A stretch of 64,000 nt of DNA from Piezodorus guildinii (Eukaryota > Arthropoda > Insecta > Hemiptera > Pentatomidae). The translations under genes and the position numbers were made by a program. This document shows, in pieces, positions 21,931-34,292 of this stretch. The notes under the pieces were generated by a model. That model had not been told where the DNA came from. It ran no database searches and was given only the letters and a program-made list of their open reading frames with translations. The first letter of the stretch is position 1, and each line of letters opens with the position of its first letter. Location of the stretch: contig CM041292.1 of the NCBI GenBank assembly GCA_023052935.1, positions 31,755,454 to 31,819,453 on the forward strand. Reading direction: 5' to 3'.

Positions 21931-22589
21931 CTCTTAGAAAAACACTCAAAATTAAAGATGATAGAATTTAACTACTTTCACACACCTCCTAGGACTTCTA
22001 TAGACATACCCTTTATAAATATAAGAAAGTTTCCAACAGACAAATTTAAAAATAATACTAACCTTCCAGTCCAAGACGTTAAGATTAATAACAAATGCAC
22101 TATGGTACGTTAACAATAAACTTCACACAATGGCTTGCAGATGCAACAGTTGATTTTATGAAAAACTAAATAGAACTCCAGAAAAAACATTGCATTAATT
22201 GCTATATTTCTGATGCCAGGAGGAGATTGAAAAGGTCATGAGTTTGAAAAAATGAAAGATCAGTAAGATTCATTCACTGGATACAGCCTCTACTCATGCC
22301 TACTTCTTAGCTTAGCACCAACCTGTGGATTCTTAGCATTTGCTAGACAAGTGCTTGTAAAAACATGGAAAAAACATTAGACCCCTATGCTATGGATTAT
22401 GGAGACCACCAAGCATATCCTCCTTGCCTGCACCACATATGAGCCATGAGAAATAAGTTGCTAAGAGAGACAGAGCTTCTATATTGACAGAAATAGATCT
22501 CTCAGTGAATGGAAAAATAAAACTATCTGTACAACAAAGCTTTTGTATACGGGTAGAAGGAAAGTGTCGGCCCAAGATACTTCACCTTG
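21931..22589. other. Unassigned
   Basis: No confident coding sequence. A weak continuation of the adjacent LINE fragment is possible in 22390-22589. Confidence 0.3.
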
Positions 22590-22970
22590 AGCAGAAGAGA
22601 TCAGATGACATTCTTTGATGAACCTTAGTAGTGAACTAATTGTTTCACTGGAGTGCTTCAAACTCTCACTTAGTGATCTTGGTAGATTAAATTTATACAT
22701 TAATACATGGAATTCGGGGTAGTTCTCAATTATATGTTTTATTGAGAGAGGCACTCTACACAAGTCACACATTGGTTCGGGCTGCCTGAGGATGAGATGG
22801 ACATGTGTGAGCCTGCTATGTCCAATACGAAGTCTCTCCAAAGCAGTTTCCTCGCGACGATCACTTTGGAATGATGTCTTCCAGAGAGATGTTTATGGGT
22901 TGATTTTCCTTAATTTATTTATGTTGTCTACTTCTGACCACATCTGTTCCCAAGCCTGAGATATTTATGT
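22590..22970 (-). pseudogene. Jockey/CR1-type LINE C-terminal RNase H end and zinc finger
   Basis: The minus strand reads WEQMWSEVDNINKLRKINP, then after breaks RREETALERLRIGHSRLTH, MCDLCRVPLSIKHIIENYP and LLRFIKE. This is the tail following the RNase H domain in many non-LTR elements (RLRIGHSRLTH, C..C, H..C pattern). The final Cys of the finger reads Tyr. It is oriented opposite to the adjacent fragment at 22973. Confidence 0.75.
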
Positions 22971-22972
22971 AG

Positions 22973-23640
22973 TTGGTTTTATAGCTTCACCTTAAACCTA
23001 TAACATCCTGCCCTACAGTGTCCTTTAATGATATCCCGCTTGTCCCTGTTGAATAGATCCTTTATTTAGGCCTCCTGTTTGACAAACATCTTACATGGTA
23101 TCCGCATACAAGACTGAAAAGATGAGAAACTGAAACTATTTCAAAATTTACTTGACAGACACTCTAACCTTTCACTTAACTACATAAGACTCATTTACAT
23201 GACAATCATAAGGCCTATCTGGACTTACAGAGTTGAGCTTTGGGGCTCTACTAAACCATCAAACTCTTCCCGTTTCCGATCCTTACAATCCGAAATCCCT
23301 TACACTCCTTACTTAGTCACCAATAAAATCATCCACAAAGACCTTGATGTTCCATATGTTGCTGATTTGGCCTGTACCAGGTATCACTCCTTCCCTGAAA
23401 AACTCCACTCCCATTCTAATCCACTAGTTTCAATCCTTGCTTCCACTTCAATTGCTGACAATCCGCTGAGGCATCTGAAAAGAAGATGGCCTCGAGACCT
23501 TCTTGGTTAGATTCACTACTAGAGTGCTGCCATGGACGGCTTCTCTTCATGTTTTTTTCATGTGTTTTATCATTGTAGCATATTTACTTGTTGTATGAAA
23601 ACATACAGTTGTAAATTTCAATTCATGCCTTACTGTATCA
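22973..23640 (+). pseudogene. Jockey-type LINE, 5'-truncated 3' end
   Basis: It starts within the block after RT motif C (SFNDIPLVPVE, then YLGLLFDKHLTW with breaks). The open part at 23199-23510 gives MTIIRPIWTYRVELWGSTKP and ends HLKRRWPRDLLG. The 3' UTR includes ATACAGTTGTAAAT. Closest in the window to 43350-44873. Confidence 0.85.
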
Positions 23641-23879
23641 AGTTTTTATGTATAATAATATATACTCTTTTATAAATAAATGTATATTTTAAGATAATTA
23701 CTTTATTACCCTTTATGCCACCGAACATAATACAACCTGTGGGCTGTACCTACTGAACTTTCCACAGCTACGAATACCTGTATTGCCTCAAGGCGGGAGA
23801 GGGTAATAAATAAATAAGGTGCAGACTGACTTGAAAGTGGGAAAAAAATAATTTATAATTGGGGAAAATTTAATTCCAA

Positions 23880-24115
23880 GTGCAGTCATTAATACACTTA
23901 GTTTATCTGTGCCAACATTTCGGCCTAAATTTTAGCCCATCTACAGGCAGATTGAAGAGGGAGATCACAGCAATAACCATCACCAGAGAAATTGGTCATT
24001 GTGATCTTCCTTCAATCACCCTGAAGAAGGCCTAAAATATAGACCAAAACATAGGCACAAATAAATGAAGTTTTCTACTTAATTAAGTGTTTTGAAAACT
24101 TCTCCTCCATATATA
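23880..24115. mobile_element. Fold-back with two hammerhead-like cores
   Basis: Two blocks in inverted orientation face each other: GGCCTAAATTTTAGCCCATC near 23922 and CTGAAGAAGGCCTAAAATAT near 24021. On the minus strand the left core is CTGTAGA, a stem and GAAAT. The right core is CTGAAGA, a stem and AAAAC. Both deviate by a base from a working hammerhead. The arrangement copies the terminal arms of Penelope elements without a coding region. Confidence 0.55.
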
Positions 24116-24119
24116 CACA

Positions 24120-25394
24120 CAGTCAACCATTCTCACATCAAAAAAGTTATAGGCTTGAAAAAGCTGGACCAAAGTGGGATAAGAACTCAAAATCTTTGGT
24201 TTGGCAAAAAAAGCAACACAGCCAAAGGATGAAAAATTTGTAAATAATTTTTTTTTTATTAATAATTCTTACACATACAAAACTTACCAAAAAGTTTTTA
24301 AAGGATTTAAACAAAGAATTTACAGTAAATTGGAAGAATTTTGTTTATTCAAAAATTAAAAGACAACTTAGGAACAATTAATCGTACATCACTAAATCAA
24401 ACAACAATGAAATATTTTTATACGTATAGAAGTAAACTAAAATATAAAACAACAGACAAACAGAAATATATTTGATATATAATGATCAATAGAATACAAC
24501 AGTATTTTATTTATCTTCATAATGTAGTAGAGGCATTAAAAAAAAAAAAAAAACATGCCAATTTTATTAACTGTAAAAATAACATGTATGTACATATATA
24601 CAATATTTACATATAAATACAAATATAAATTTCACAATTCTCATTAGAAAAGATGTCAACTGACTCAATAAATATGAGCAGTAATGCTATATAAAAAAAA
24701 AAAAAAACTAAAACAAAAAAAATGCAATCAATCTGAGTCTTTAACTGCGATTGTTCGCAATGCTTTTTATTTGTTTGTATTAATAAATAAAAATGGTAAG
24801 AAAAAAATATATATATAATATATACAACAGAACAAAATACAAATTATATAGCAATAAAATAATTTGACATTTAGAACCATGAAAAAATAAAACTAAAAAT
24901 GATTGTAAGATCATATAGTGATGCAAGGAAAGAAACCGGCTTTCTTTCCATCACTATACTGCATCCTAATTTTGCTACAAGAATGGTGTGAAATGACAAT
25001 TTACATAAAAGCCAGGACATAAAAACAAAAATTTATTCTACAGCAGAAGAAATGAAACCACCAGAGGTTCAATAATGTTATTACGTGAACGACTGACTAT
25101 GTTATATACTTAATTAAAATTGATCTATAAAATGTGATAAATAATACCGGAAGATAACATGTGTAATGATATGTCTTTTAATAAATTAGAACCCCATTTC
25201 TAGAAATTAGAAATGAAACTGCTTATACCATTTATAACTGTTTTTATTATCTAATCAGAAATTAGTGAAGTGAAATTTCCCATTAACTATTTCTACGTTA
25301 CACTTGATGAAAAGAGATCTTATCACTGACCATTTATAGAGTGCTGAAATTGGGATAGATTTTTGTGATCAGTATATATATTTTATTTTTTCAA
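24120..25394. other. AT-rich, unassigned
   Basis: Poly-A and poly-T tracts and a short stem GGAAAGAAA/TTTCTTTCC around 24930. No gene seen. Confidence 0.5.
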
Positions 25395-25575
25395 AAACCC
25401 GGGATTGCTTTACAAACTCCGGAAGTTCCTTCCCCCTACATACTTCCATTTTTAGAGTGCTTCCATTGTGAAGCTTCTCTACATGTGTTTCATGCCTTTT
25501 TACATTACATTCCAATTTACTTGTTGTATTACATTATACAGTTGTAAATTCCAATAAATAAATTAAAAAAAAAAA
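25395..25575 (+). mobile_element. Jockey-type LINE, internally deleted miniature copy
   Basis: CCGGGATTGCTTTACAAACT (RT motif A region, as at 43827) runs for about 50 bases. It then jumps directly to the family 3' UTR (AGAGTGCTTCCATT, ATACAGTTGTAAATTCCAAT) and an A-tail. About 900 bases are missing between the two parts. Confidence 0.7.
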
Positions 25576-26230
25576 TTCAAATAAATTATTTTTCACTGAT
25601 ATGTTTAAACATCTAAAGTGCCCAATTCAAAAATAATTATAAGGCAATTAGTATGCAACAATTCATGTTTAATTTTGTCTTTATCAATTTAAGACAGTAT
25701 GAAAAAAAATTCAATTAACACTAGACTCCGATCTCTAATCATTATATTGACACCTTTGATATACTATCTATATTTAGTCAATGAAATTTCATGACATTTG
25801 TCACCTCAGAAATTTATCAATATATAAGGTAATGAAATAATACAATAAACACCCCCACTTGTTACAGTTTTAATCATTAATTAAAATTCGTTAATGAAGT
25901 TATCGTTTCTATGTCTCAGAATGATGATGCCCTAAAGTAAGTATTGACAATGAACGTCAAGACATAATTATGCCAATAGAATCCTTAAAATGAAATAGAA
26001 TTTTCAGAGATTCATGAAAACAAATGGTAAATGATTCATTAATGAATCGTTAAAGATAAAAACTGCATGTAACATTATGTTTTGAAGGATTGCAGAGGCA
26101 ACCACTCTGGTTGAAAAAGGTTAGTTATGTACTCAAAAATGGATAGTGTGACAAAGGAAGAATTTTCGGACATTTCATTTCTCTGATTTCTTTTCAGATA
26201 ATTTTTTTTTTTTTAAAGCTTATAGGTACT
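25576..26230. other. 3' flank of the MADF-BESS gene
   Basis: No repeat recognised. It should hold the 3' UTR of the minus-strand gene, but no single polyadenylation site stands out. Confidence 0.4.
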
Positions 26231-26754
26231 CTATTCTACTATGTCATTATCATGTTGAGCTCGTTCAATTTCTTCTACTACAAGTTCTTGGATAGCTGAT
26301 CTTAACCTTAATTTTCTAATAGGTGACAGTAGTTTCATATGAGGTATCACACTTTTAAAAAACAGTAAGTCATCATCCTCTTCTCTAATGCTATCCTTAG
26401 CCACAAGTTCCATTTTTTTTTCTTCCATACTGATTAAAGCCTGATTATTCGCTAACATTAATTCCATTTCTGCCCTCATCCTCTTCCTTTCAGGTTCAAG
26501 AACATCCTGTTGCTCCATTTCTCCAAAAGGAGAACCTGTTAGGGAAGAAATACTCCCATCACCGAGCGCCATATCTTGCTCAAAAAATTCACTTTTCACT
26601 CGCCTGCGCATGGCATCTTTTAGGAAGAGCATTTGGTTGAAGTGAGGCCAAGTACTGCCGACAGCACTGCCTCCAGCTTTCAGAGTTTCTTCTTTTTTTA
26701 ATTCTTGACGAAAATAATCCCTCAGGTTTTTCCATTTCTTTTTTACATTTTTCT
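26231..26754 (-). CDS. MADF-BESS gene, exon 2 (end of MADF, linker, BESS)
   Basis: The acceptor follows a T-rich tract. The open frame extends a few codons beyond the acceptor, but intron sequence there does not match the domain. Confidence 0.88.
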
Positions 26755-28791
26755 CTGCAACAGACAAACAAAAAAAAACTTGAAATTAGAGTTTCAAGGT
26801 TACAAAAATGTTTTAGTGCCAAAAATACTACACATACAAATCAAAATATGCAAGTGTGTGTTAATAACAACTTGAGCAACTTTTATAATACTCAAAAGGT
26901 TGGTGTTTTGGAGTTATTGCTACTAGACAATCATTTCGCAGCAACTGTTTTTACATGATAATCCAAGACATATGAAGTAATTTAGAATGTTCACCCAATA
27001 CAAATACGAAGGAAAATCATACAAAAAAAAAAAAAAACTAACAGAAAAATAGAATATTTCAAATTTTATAGCAGCACTCAACAAAAACCTCTTGAAGTTA
27101 AAAAACTTGCCTAAAGTAGATCAAAATATTTCTCTTACTAACTCTTATTCTGAATATCAGTACAGTGTTAATTGATGCTCAAAAGCAAAATGTTGATAAT
27201 TGGAGGAATTACTTGAGGATTGAGGAAATGCACAGTGAACCACTCTTTTTTAGGCATCTAGTTAAATAAACTAGAAATCGGAAGAAAAAAATTAAATCAG
27301 ACGCAGAACTACTTGAAACCTCAATTTTAGTTTCTCATATGATATTGGGAGAAGGGGATATACTTTTCTTCCTAAACCTATGATGCCTTTTCCTAAAAGA
27401 TAATTAACTAATAAAAAATGAATAAACAATTATGAAACTATACTTAAATGCATTGTTGAAAGTAGTTTTTTCAATCTATATAACAGTTGACTGTCATAAT
27501 GAAATGTATAAAATCAAATCAACCAAACAACCCACTTGTGCACATATTGTATTAAAATCATAAGATTGATATTATATAGAATTATAATGCATATACATTG
27601 TAATATACTAATAATAGTATAAAATAAGTCCACTTAATTGTAAATGCATTCTTAAATCATTTTATTTTTTATACTATCATTCAATTAAGCTAGAAAAGTA
27701 ATAATTATCGTTGAACATTGAACAACATATGAATAAAATAAAATCAACTCAAGGTGTACCAAACCCCTTTAATGTTAGATTTGAAAAATCAAAATCGACA
27801 ATATTAATACAAGTAATCAATATTTTTTTGGGGCTGTTTATGAATAGCGAATGAGAAAAAGTAAATAACAATTTCAAATGAGTGGACATATTGGGAAAAT
27901 TCCTGTGTCATTTACAAAGATTATAATATAATTGTGCAGAACTAGTGTATAAGATAAATATAAAGATAGTAAAATTATAAGAGCTTGTGTCATTTTGATT
28001 ATGAGACCATGTATAATGATACTTAAGGACTGTCATTTGTTTAATGTTCTGTCAAAGTGTTGATGTATTTAACTATTTACTGATATAAATAAAATCGAGA
28101 ACAAAGAAAGATAATTTAATTCTAGCAACTAAATGTATATAATTGAAACAAACAAACTGTCCCTTTGTACATTTGTTGTGTTAAAATCAGTAGATTGTAG
28201 GTTCCACTGAACAAGTAGAATGTTTACATATTGATAAAAAAATAAATCAACTCGAGGTGGACCACTTAACTGGTGCATCAAACCCATTTTAAGTTTGATG
28301 GAAAAATTAAAATCAACAATATTAATACAAGTTATCAATTGTTTTTTGGGGGGCTGTAAGTTAGTAGCAAATGAGAAAAAGTAAATAACTATTTCAAATG
28401 GGTGAACATATTAAGAAAATGTCTGTAACATTGACAGAGATTATTATGTAACTGTGCAGAATAGTGTAAAAGATTTCAAATAAAATTATATGATCTTATG
28501 CCATTATGATTATGAGGATACTTAAGGAATGTCATTTGTTAACTGTTCTGTCTAAGTGTTTAATGTATTTAGCTATTTACTGGTAAGTATAAAATCGAGA
28601 AAAACGAAAGATTATTTGATTCTAGTAAGCTTAAAAACAAATGAAATGTTTCACTAACCTGTTATACGTAATTCAAGACTGAGTTCTCTCCACTCCCTCT
28701 TAAGTACCCCAACATTTTTATGGGATGGGTCTGTTGGGTCCCAAATACTTCTTCTTCTGTAAACTCCAGCAATCAGTTCTTCAACAGACAT
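26231..28791 (-). CDS. MADF-BESS domain DNA-binding protein, two exons
   Basis: Exon 1 is 28791-28659 (ATG at 28791) and exon 2 is 26754-26231. The donor AACAG|GTTAGTG and acceptor TGTTGCAG|AG join in phase 1 (G+AG = Glu), giving about 218 residues. Residues 1-44 (MSVEELIAGVYRRRSIWDPT and on) are the first helix part of a MADF (Myb/SANT-like) domain. It continues after the junction with KNVKKKWKNLRDYFRQELKK and the block TWPHFNQMLFL. The C-terminus has LLFFKSVIPHMKLLSPIRKL, then RLRSAIQELVVEEIE, the pattern of a BESS motif, used for protein-protein contacts. MADF-BESS proteins are nuclear and usually sequence-specific regulators. An acidic, Met/Glu-rich linker joins the two domains. Both domains look intact. 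The family is large in insects, so no orthologue is claimed. Confidence 0.9.
27502..28632. repeat. Tandem duplication inside the MADF-BESS intron
   Basis: Copy 1 (27502-28130) and copy 2 (28131-28632) are direct repeats that adjoin. Shared blocks in order are GACAATATTAATACAAG, GAGAAAAAGTAAATAAC, a CTTAAGGA.TGTCATTTGTT block and AAAATCGAGAA. Copy 1 carries an extra stretch of about 120 bases. Divergence is clear, so the duplication is old. Confidence 0.8.
28659..28791 (-). CDS. MADF-BESS gene, exon 1
   Basis: ATG at 28791 with GATCAGAATG context. 44 codons plus one base. Confidence 0.88.
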
Positions 28792-29071
28792 TCTGATCGT
28801 TAAAACTAGGCAATAAGTTTAACTATTTGAACAAAAACGCATAGGTTTTCATTGCTAGGAGGTTTGCGATGCTACCTAGCGGGAAATCGCCAAGTAACCC
28901 GCCAGCCCTTACCCTCCAAGCTAATCATTTGCAGTATAACCGAGGTCTTACTGTCCTTAGAGAGTAAAATATCTAAGGAATCGTTACTCATAAGCAAGTA
29001 TCTGAAAAGATTCTCTTCAAAATCGTGTGGTTGTTCGTATAAATTTTCGTAATCTCACTCTTGTTCTCGAT
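28792..29071 (-). promoter_or_regulatory. Likely 5' UTR and promoter region of the MADF-BESS gene
   Basis: A GC-richer stretch (28850-28960) lies upstream of the start codon. No TATA box is evident. Inferred from position only. Confidence 0.3.
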
Positions 29072-30315
29072 ATGAGACGTTGAGTTCCAAAAGGTACTAA
29101 AGATACTTTAGGCAATTTTACAGGAAACGCAAAAATCTGTCAATTATTTATAACTGGACCACTTTTCTTGATTTTTAAAAATAAAATCTAACGTTGATTT
29201 TTTACTGTATTAACAACTTATTTTTTTCCGAATAATTGCACTTTTTAACAATATAATATGGATATAGTCCTTTTTGAAATGAAACGTGGATATAGTGCTT
29301 TTTGGTAAGAATTAATAGGGATATAGCACTTTTTGGAAGAATATAACGTCAGATAACAGTCACCATAACCTTCCTCATACGACCTTACGACCTTACAAAT
29401 AACTGACGTCTTTATTATGTTAATTACTAAGTTATGTATATTTATCTCTCTCTCTCTTTCTGATAAATATCTTACATTTCGCTAGATTTTATTGTATATT
29501 TTTTATAAAGAAAGCGAATATTCAAAGGACCTTTTTTTTTTTATAATAAGAAAGTATGTAATTATAAAATTTGTTTTGAACTTAAATTATTGTTTCTATG
29601 AATTTAACAAATGTATCTATATTATTTAATACGTGTAAAAAATATTTAACTATAAAGACTGATAAATAAATAACTTTTATTTTGGTCTTTTACATTAAAA
29701 AAAAAATTCTATGATGTTACATTAGGCACGGTTTTTCCTCTTTTATTTAGCAAGATCAGAGAATTCGAATTCCTATCATTTTTTAGTTAAAATGCCATTA
29801 TTCTATTAAAATGTGATTGTATGAAAATTGATATATCAAATTTTTGTGGCTGCAAGAATAAATACTATGAAAAAACGTAATGTGATTGAGAACCTACGAG
29901 AACTGAAGGGACACAATTAAGTTGTTTAAAACAACCTAAAAACTTATTATTTGGTCAAAAATCAATAGTTTTATAAAAATAATAACTGTGATTTGAGACT
30001 AACTAAATGAACGATTAAAATGCACAAAATGAAATTAGTTAATGGTGATATATTACGGGATTATGTGCTTCTGCCGTATAATAGGGAATATAGTAACTTT
30101 TGGAAGGAAAATGTTTTCGTACCTATTGGAATAAAATGATATGTGGATTTAGTACCTTTGGGAATGAAATGAAATTTTTAAATAAGTTTATAAGGATTTC
30201 TCTGTTTTTTTAGATGACGGATTTAGATAAAACTAAACCATTAGTATACAAATGTGTCAAAATATCAAAAACGAAAAAAATGTTCTTTAACAACTTTTGG
30301 AAATCAACGTCTTAT
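29072..30315. mobile_element. Long member of TIR family 2
   Basis: Left end ATGAGACGTTGAGTTCCAAA and right end (inverted ATAAGACGTTGATTTCCAAA) enclose about 1.24 kb. Subterminal blocks such as GGATATAGTGCTTTTTGG are repeated several times within it. No transposase ORF was found. Confidence 0.65.
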
Positions 30316-30599
30316 TTGTATAAAATTCAATAAAATTTAGTCATCATCCGTGAGAAGTCCAGTGATTTCCATCAATAATAATTTGCGTTAAATTTTTGTT
30401 AAACTCATGAAGATGAAGATGAAGTTTGAGACTCTAACCTCTACCCTCCATGCAATGCTCAAGCCTCTACTCTTGACAAACCTCTAGCAAGCCCTCTTCG
30501 AGCCAATAACATTTTAATTTATTTATTTAAGTTTTGTTTTGATATTTTAGATATAGACACACTGCTAAAAGCTCCCATATGTTTGGTGAGCTGGAAGTT

Positions 30600-31140
30600 G
30601 CAACTAAAAATCTGGTGCAGGCAACACACGACTTTCACTTACCTTCGTTTTTAAAATAAATTAAAGAATTTTCAAACACAGTCAGAGATAAAAATGAGTG
30701 GAACCATTAAAAAATTAACTAAATGGAATTTCTATAGATACATGTGTTTTATTAAAAAATCTATTATATTATTATCTAAAATAATCGCTTAGTTTTATAG
30801 GTTTTTTATCACTCTCTATTAACTTTTAAAAGCTTGTGTATGAAATAAATTTTTTTCTAAAATCTTTAGCTTTCCAACGGTATATCATATATATTAAAAA
30901 AATATTTTTTCTGTTTTCTCCTTTAGTTGGGTATCGAATTCATTCTATTTATATATTTACCTGTTTTTCATCAGTGGTACCAAGATAGTATAGTTATTTT
31001 TATAGAATCCACAAAAGTAAAGGTACTTTAGAAAAAGAAAATTTAAAATATTGGCATTTAAGCCCTGTTAGACCATTTTAATTCGAATGAAACCTACATG
31101 ATATTAAAGCCCATTAAATTTTACATCGATATAGCATTTG
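30600..31140 (-). repeat. Repeat A, 3' part, inverted
   Basis: Starts with the family 3' terminus in reverse (AAAATCTGGTGCAGGCAACA). It is followed directly by a + strand copy, forming a head-to-head pair. Confidence 0.7.
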
Positions 31141-31500
31141 ATAAATAACTAAATGAGAAAAATGTGAAAAATATTTTTTATGAAATTTTTGTGTTTTTTA
31201 AGACAAGAATAGCAATATAGATGCATAATATACCGTTGGATAGCTAAAGATTTCAGGAAAAATATTATATAATACACGGAATTTTAAAGGTTAATGGAGA
31301 GTGATGAAAAGCCAAGAAAACTAACTGATTTTTGTAGATAAAAATATAATAGATTATTTAATAAAACACATGTTTCTATTTACATTCAAAATAATTAATT
31401 CTTTAAAGATTTATTTGTATCTTTAAATGTATTTAAAAATTCTCATATTGATTTCAACAACGGAGGTAAGTGAACGTCATGTGTTGCTCGCACCAGATTT
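31141..31500 (+). repeat. Repeat A, 3' part
   Basis: Ends with GGAGGTAAGTGAACG and GCTCGCACCAGATTTT. The last ~140 bases recur at 43235-43349 plus 44883-44930. Confidence 0.7.
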
Positions 31501-31760
31501 TATCTTTATTTAAATCAATGAGTAGGTTTTAACGGATATTTATCACTCTATATTAACATTTACAATCTATATTTAAGATATTTTTTTTTCTTAAATCTTT
31601 AGCTTTCTAACGTTATATTATACAATTATATTACTATTTTTATGTCCAAAAATTGCATTAAAAAGTATTTTTGCTCTTTCCTCCTTTATTGGGATATCGA
31701 ACTCGTTAAACGTCTACATTCAGCCGCTTTTTGTCAGCCCTGATATGTGTAATTCTTCTG
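31501..31760 (-). repeat. Repeat A, internal part, inverted
   Basis: Blocks TCTTAAATCTTTAGCTTTC and AAAAATTGCATTAAAAAG in minus orientation. It is repeated almost unchanged at 44930-45190. Confidence 0.7.
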
Positions 31761-31953
31761 AATCTATAAAATTAAATTTTGTTTAAAAGTAGATATAGGT
31801 TATTGAAAGTAAAATGTGTTTACATAAATAACTATATCTCGAAAACTAATAAACGTACAATGTATATTACACTAAAATCAAAGCTTATTAAATGGTCCAT
31901 AGTTTACTTCATCTTCATAGTATTCTTGATTTATGGCTGATTTTTCTAAACTA

Positions 31954-32878
31954 TTGGGTTGTGTCACATGAAATGTCCGTTTTCAAGGTAAAGAATTTTT
32001 ATTAAAAATACGATATGAAAACAAGATAATTTTATTCGAAGTATTTACCTTCTTTTTCTACAAATTTTTCCCAACGTGACACCAACTTTTTTTATCCCCG
32101 AACTGAAAAACTCTGAGCTTTGAAGTGGAACAAAATATGAAAACGCACTTTTCACTTGATCATCATTTTCAAAAAGTTTTTCTTTGACGAAGTTGTCTAA
32201 ATTCCTGAACTGGTGGTAATCTGTTGGAGACAAGTCGGGAGAATATGGTGGGTGCCGAAGAACTTCATTGCCCAGTTCTTTCAATTTTTGCACGGTATGT
32301 TTTGAAACATGGGATTTTGCTGCCGCTCAGTGAGATCATGAGGTACCCATTTATCGAGCTTTTTTACTTTCCCAATTCCCTCTAATTGTCTGGAAACAGT
32401 AGATGCACTTGCATTTAGTTGTGCTGAGAGTCCTTTAAGTGTTTGGTAGGGGTTTCCTTCTACTGTATGTTTGGGGACATCGTTGTCTATTACGGACGGA
32501 GGTCTTCCTCGGAGCAATTTTTTTAAGTCGGTATCCCCAGCTGAAAACTTAGCACAACAACGGCGAATGGTCCGTTCATTAACACTCCCTTCCCCAAACG
32601 CCTTGCAAATATTTCTAGCGGCCTCAGCTGCTGAATGGCCGAGTTTAAACTCGTACAAACATATTACTTGAAAATCGTGTGTTTCCATGTTCATATTTGG
32701 AGGTATACTAAAAAGTGGGTAATTGATTGGGAAGCTAATGTTTATAATACAAAGGTAGAGGATTAGTAACTGTTTACTTTAAATATGTAAGCATTTGGGA
32801 GAAAACAACAGAGACCTGCAAAATCCTTTATGTATTTCAGAAACTATAAAAACGGACATTTCATGTGAAACAACCCAA
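31954..32878 (-). mobile_element. mariner element 1, internally deleted
   Basis: The 31-base terminal repeats (ATTGGGTTGTGTCACATGAA, then ATGTCCGTTTT) match in inverted form at the right end with one difference. TA flanks the element on both sides. At 925 bp it is shorter than a full mariner (about 1.3 kb). The minus-strand coding part has an N-terminal HTH region from 32694 (METHDFQVICLYEFKLGHSA, then NERTIRRCCAKFSAGDTDLK, WVPHDLTERQQ). A jump to a different frame then leads to LRHPPYSPDLSPTDYH, the third catalytic Asp block. The segment with the first two catalytic Asp residues is deleted. A second frameshift sits near the C-terminus. It shares its deletion breakpoint with 45364-46245. Confidence 0.9.
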
Positions 32879-33153
32879 TAATACCATATTTATGGTAATT
32901 TGAATTGTTATTAACCTCTATACTAAAGAGTCGGAGGCTCATATGGAAGAAGTTATAATAACTTATTTTATTAGCTAGAAGTGACCAAAAATTATGACAT
33001 CACATTAATATACATTAGTGTATTTTACGATTGCAATAAATTTGGATAAGAAAGAAAAACTATATTAATCAAGACAATTTATTAACCTTGGGTCAGAAAG
33101 GTACATAAATAAATTGGAGGGGAAGTTCGCAGTACTAGAAGAAAATAGCAAGA
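32879..33153. other. Unassigned; possible promoter side of the exon at 33154
   Basis: AT-rich with no repeat end. No clear TATA box. Confidence 0.25.
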
Positions 33154-33207
33154 ATGGTTTTGTGGCATTTAATAGTTCTAGCCAGTACCTTCTTGGGAAA
33201 TGTTGCA
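33154..33207 (+). CDS. Candidate signal-peptide exon of a secreted protein
   Basis: ATG with context CAAGAATGG opens an 18-codon reading MVLWHLIVLASTFLGNVA, a short hydrophobic core ending in small residues, as in a signal peptide. It stops exactly at GTAAGT, the best donor consensus, in phase 0. No second exon was identified, so a chance match remains possible. Confidence 0.35.
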
Positions 33208-34292
33208 GTAAGTATTTCAAAGTTGTTTACCAATCACCAAAAAGTTTTAAATTGTTAGTTAATTTATGACAGGGACGAAAATACCATTAAAATGATCTGA
33301 GGGGTTAATCCCACCGGTAGTGAAATTTGAAACTGGTTGATACGTTGAATTTTTAAGTTTTTACATCTTTGACTTGTTTGCGAACTGGAGGATAGCCATC
33401 GGAACCTAACTGAGAAAGACCTATTTTTCCTAACCATATCGCCATCCATAGAATTTAAATTCCCAGAGAAGGCTGATGTAAGAATGCATGCGGATGGCTG
33501 GGACACTGAAGAAGGCCCGGTGTCCCGAGGACACACAATGGGCAAGCAGCTGCCTCCTCAAAGGACTTGTCAGTCTTCGCGAGTATTCTCCTCTTCCAAG
33601 GCCACTACCTCCGAGGCTCGCTGCCAACCTACGATAACACTCCTTTATATTTTATATAAGAGATAAGCAGGCACGCGTTCTTCTTTTTTTGAGGCGCTTA
33701 AGTGTATCTCAATTGTTAGGCGGACTGGACATTAATTTCTACCTCTTCGTTTTTATCAGAAAACGTTAAACCATAATGACCGCGCTACAACGCAAGATTA
33801 CAGTAAAAATTAAAATATGAATACGTGTTATAAGTCTGTGGTAGTGAAATATATATGTTCACACACTTCGGACGTATTGGTTTGTAATATAAGTCCGTAG
33901 TACTTTTTACTGGCAATTTCAATAAAAACTTCAGATTCTTGTAAATATCTTTAATCAATTATATATAACCTCTGGTCATCGTAGAGTCGTAACTCTCCTT
34001 TTCTTTAATTTTATTGTTTTCTTGTCTATACATAAATATTAATATTTGCTGTACAGTTTTGTTATTCTTAAGGGACATAGTCCCAGAATAACGTTTTTAT
34101 TATTACTATTATAAAAAGTATAATAAGGCAAATTTTCGAATTCGAGTTTTAAATGAAAAAACATGTTTTAAGATCCAAATGTTTCAATAACGAAGCCTTG
34201 CAAGATACTGGGTTTAAGAAAATCAAAAGCGGGGGAAATAAAATATTTTATTAATTTTCATTACAATTAAAAGTTGTTTGAATGAATAAATG
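33208..34292. other. Unassigned, with a GC-richer block at about 33470-33640
   Basis: The block is unlike its AT-rich surroundings, but no frame in it has a recognisable domain. Confidence 0.3.

Noticed and set aside
33430..33666. Overlapping open frames on both strands in a GC-richer block
   Set aside because: No domain, no splice context, and open frames are expected where GC rises.
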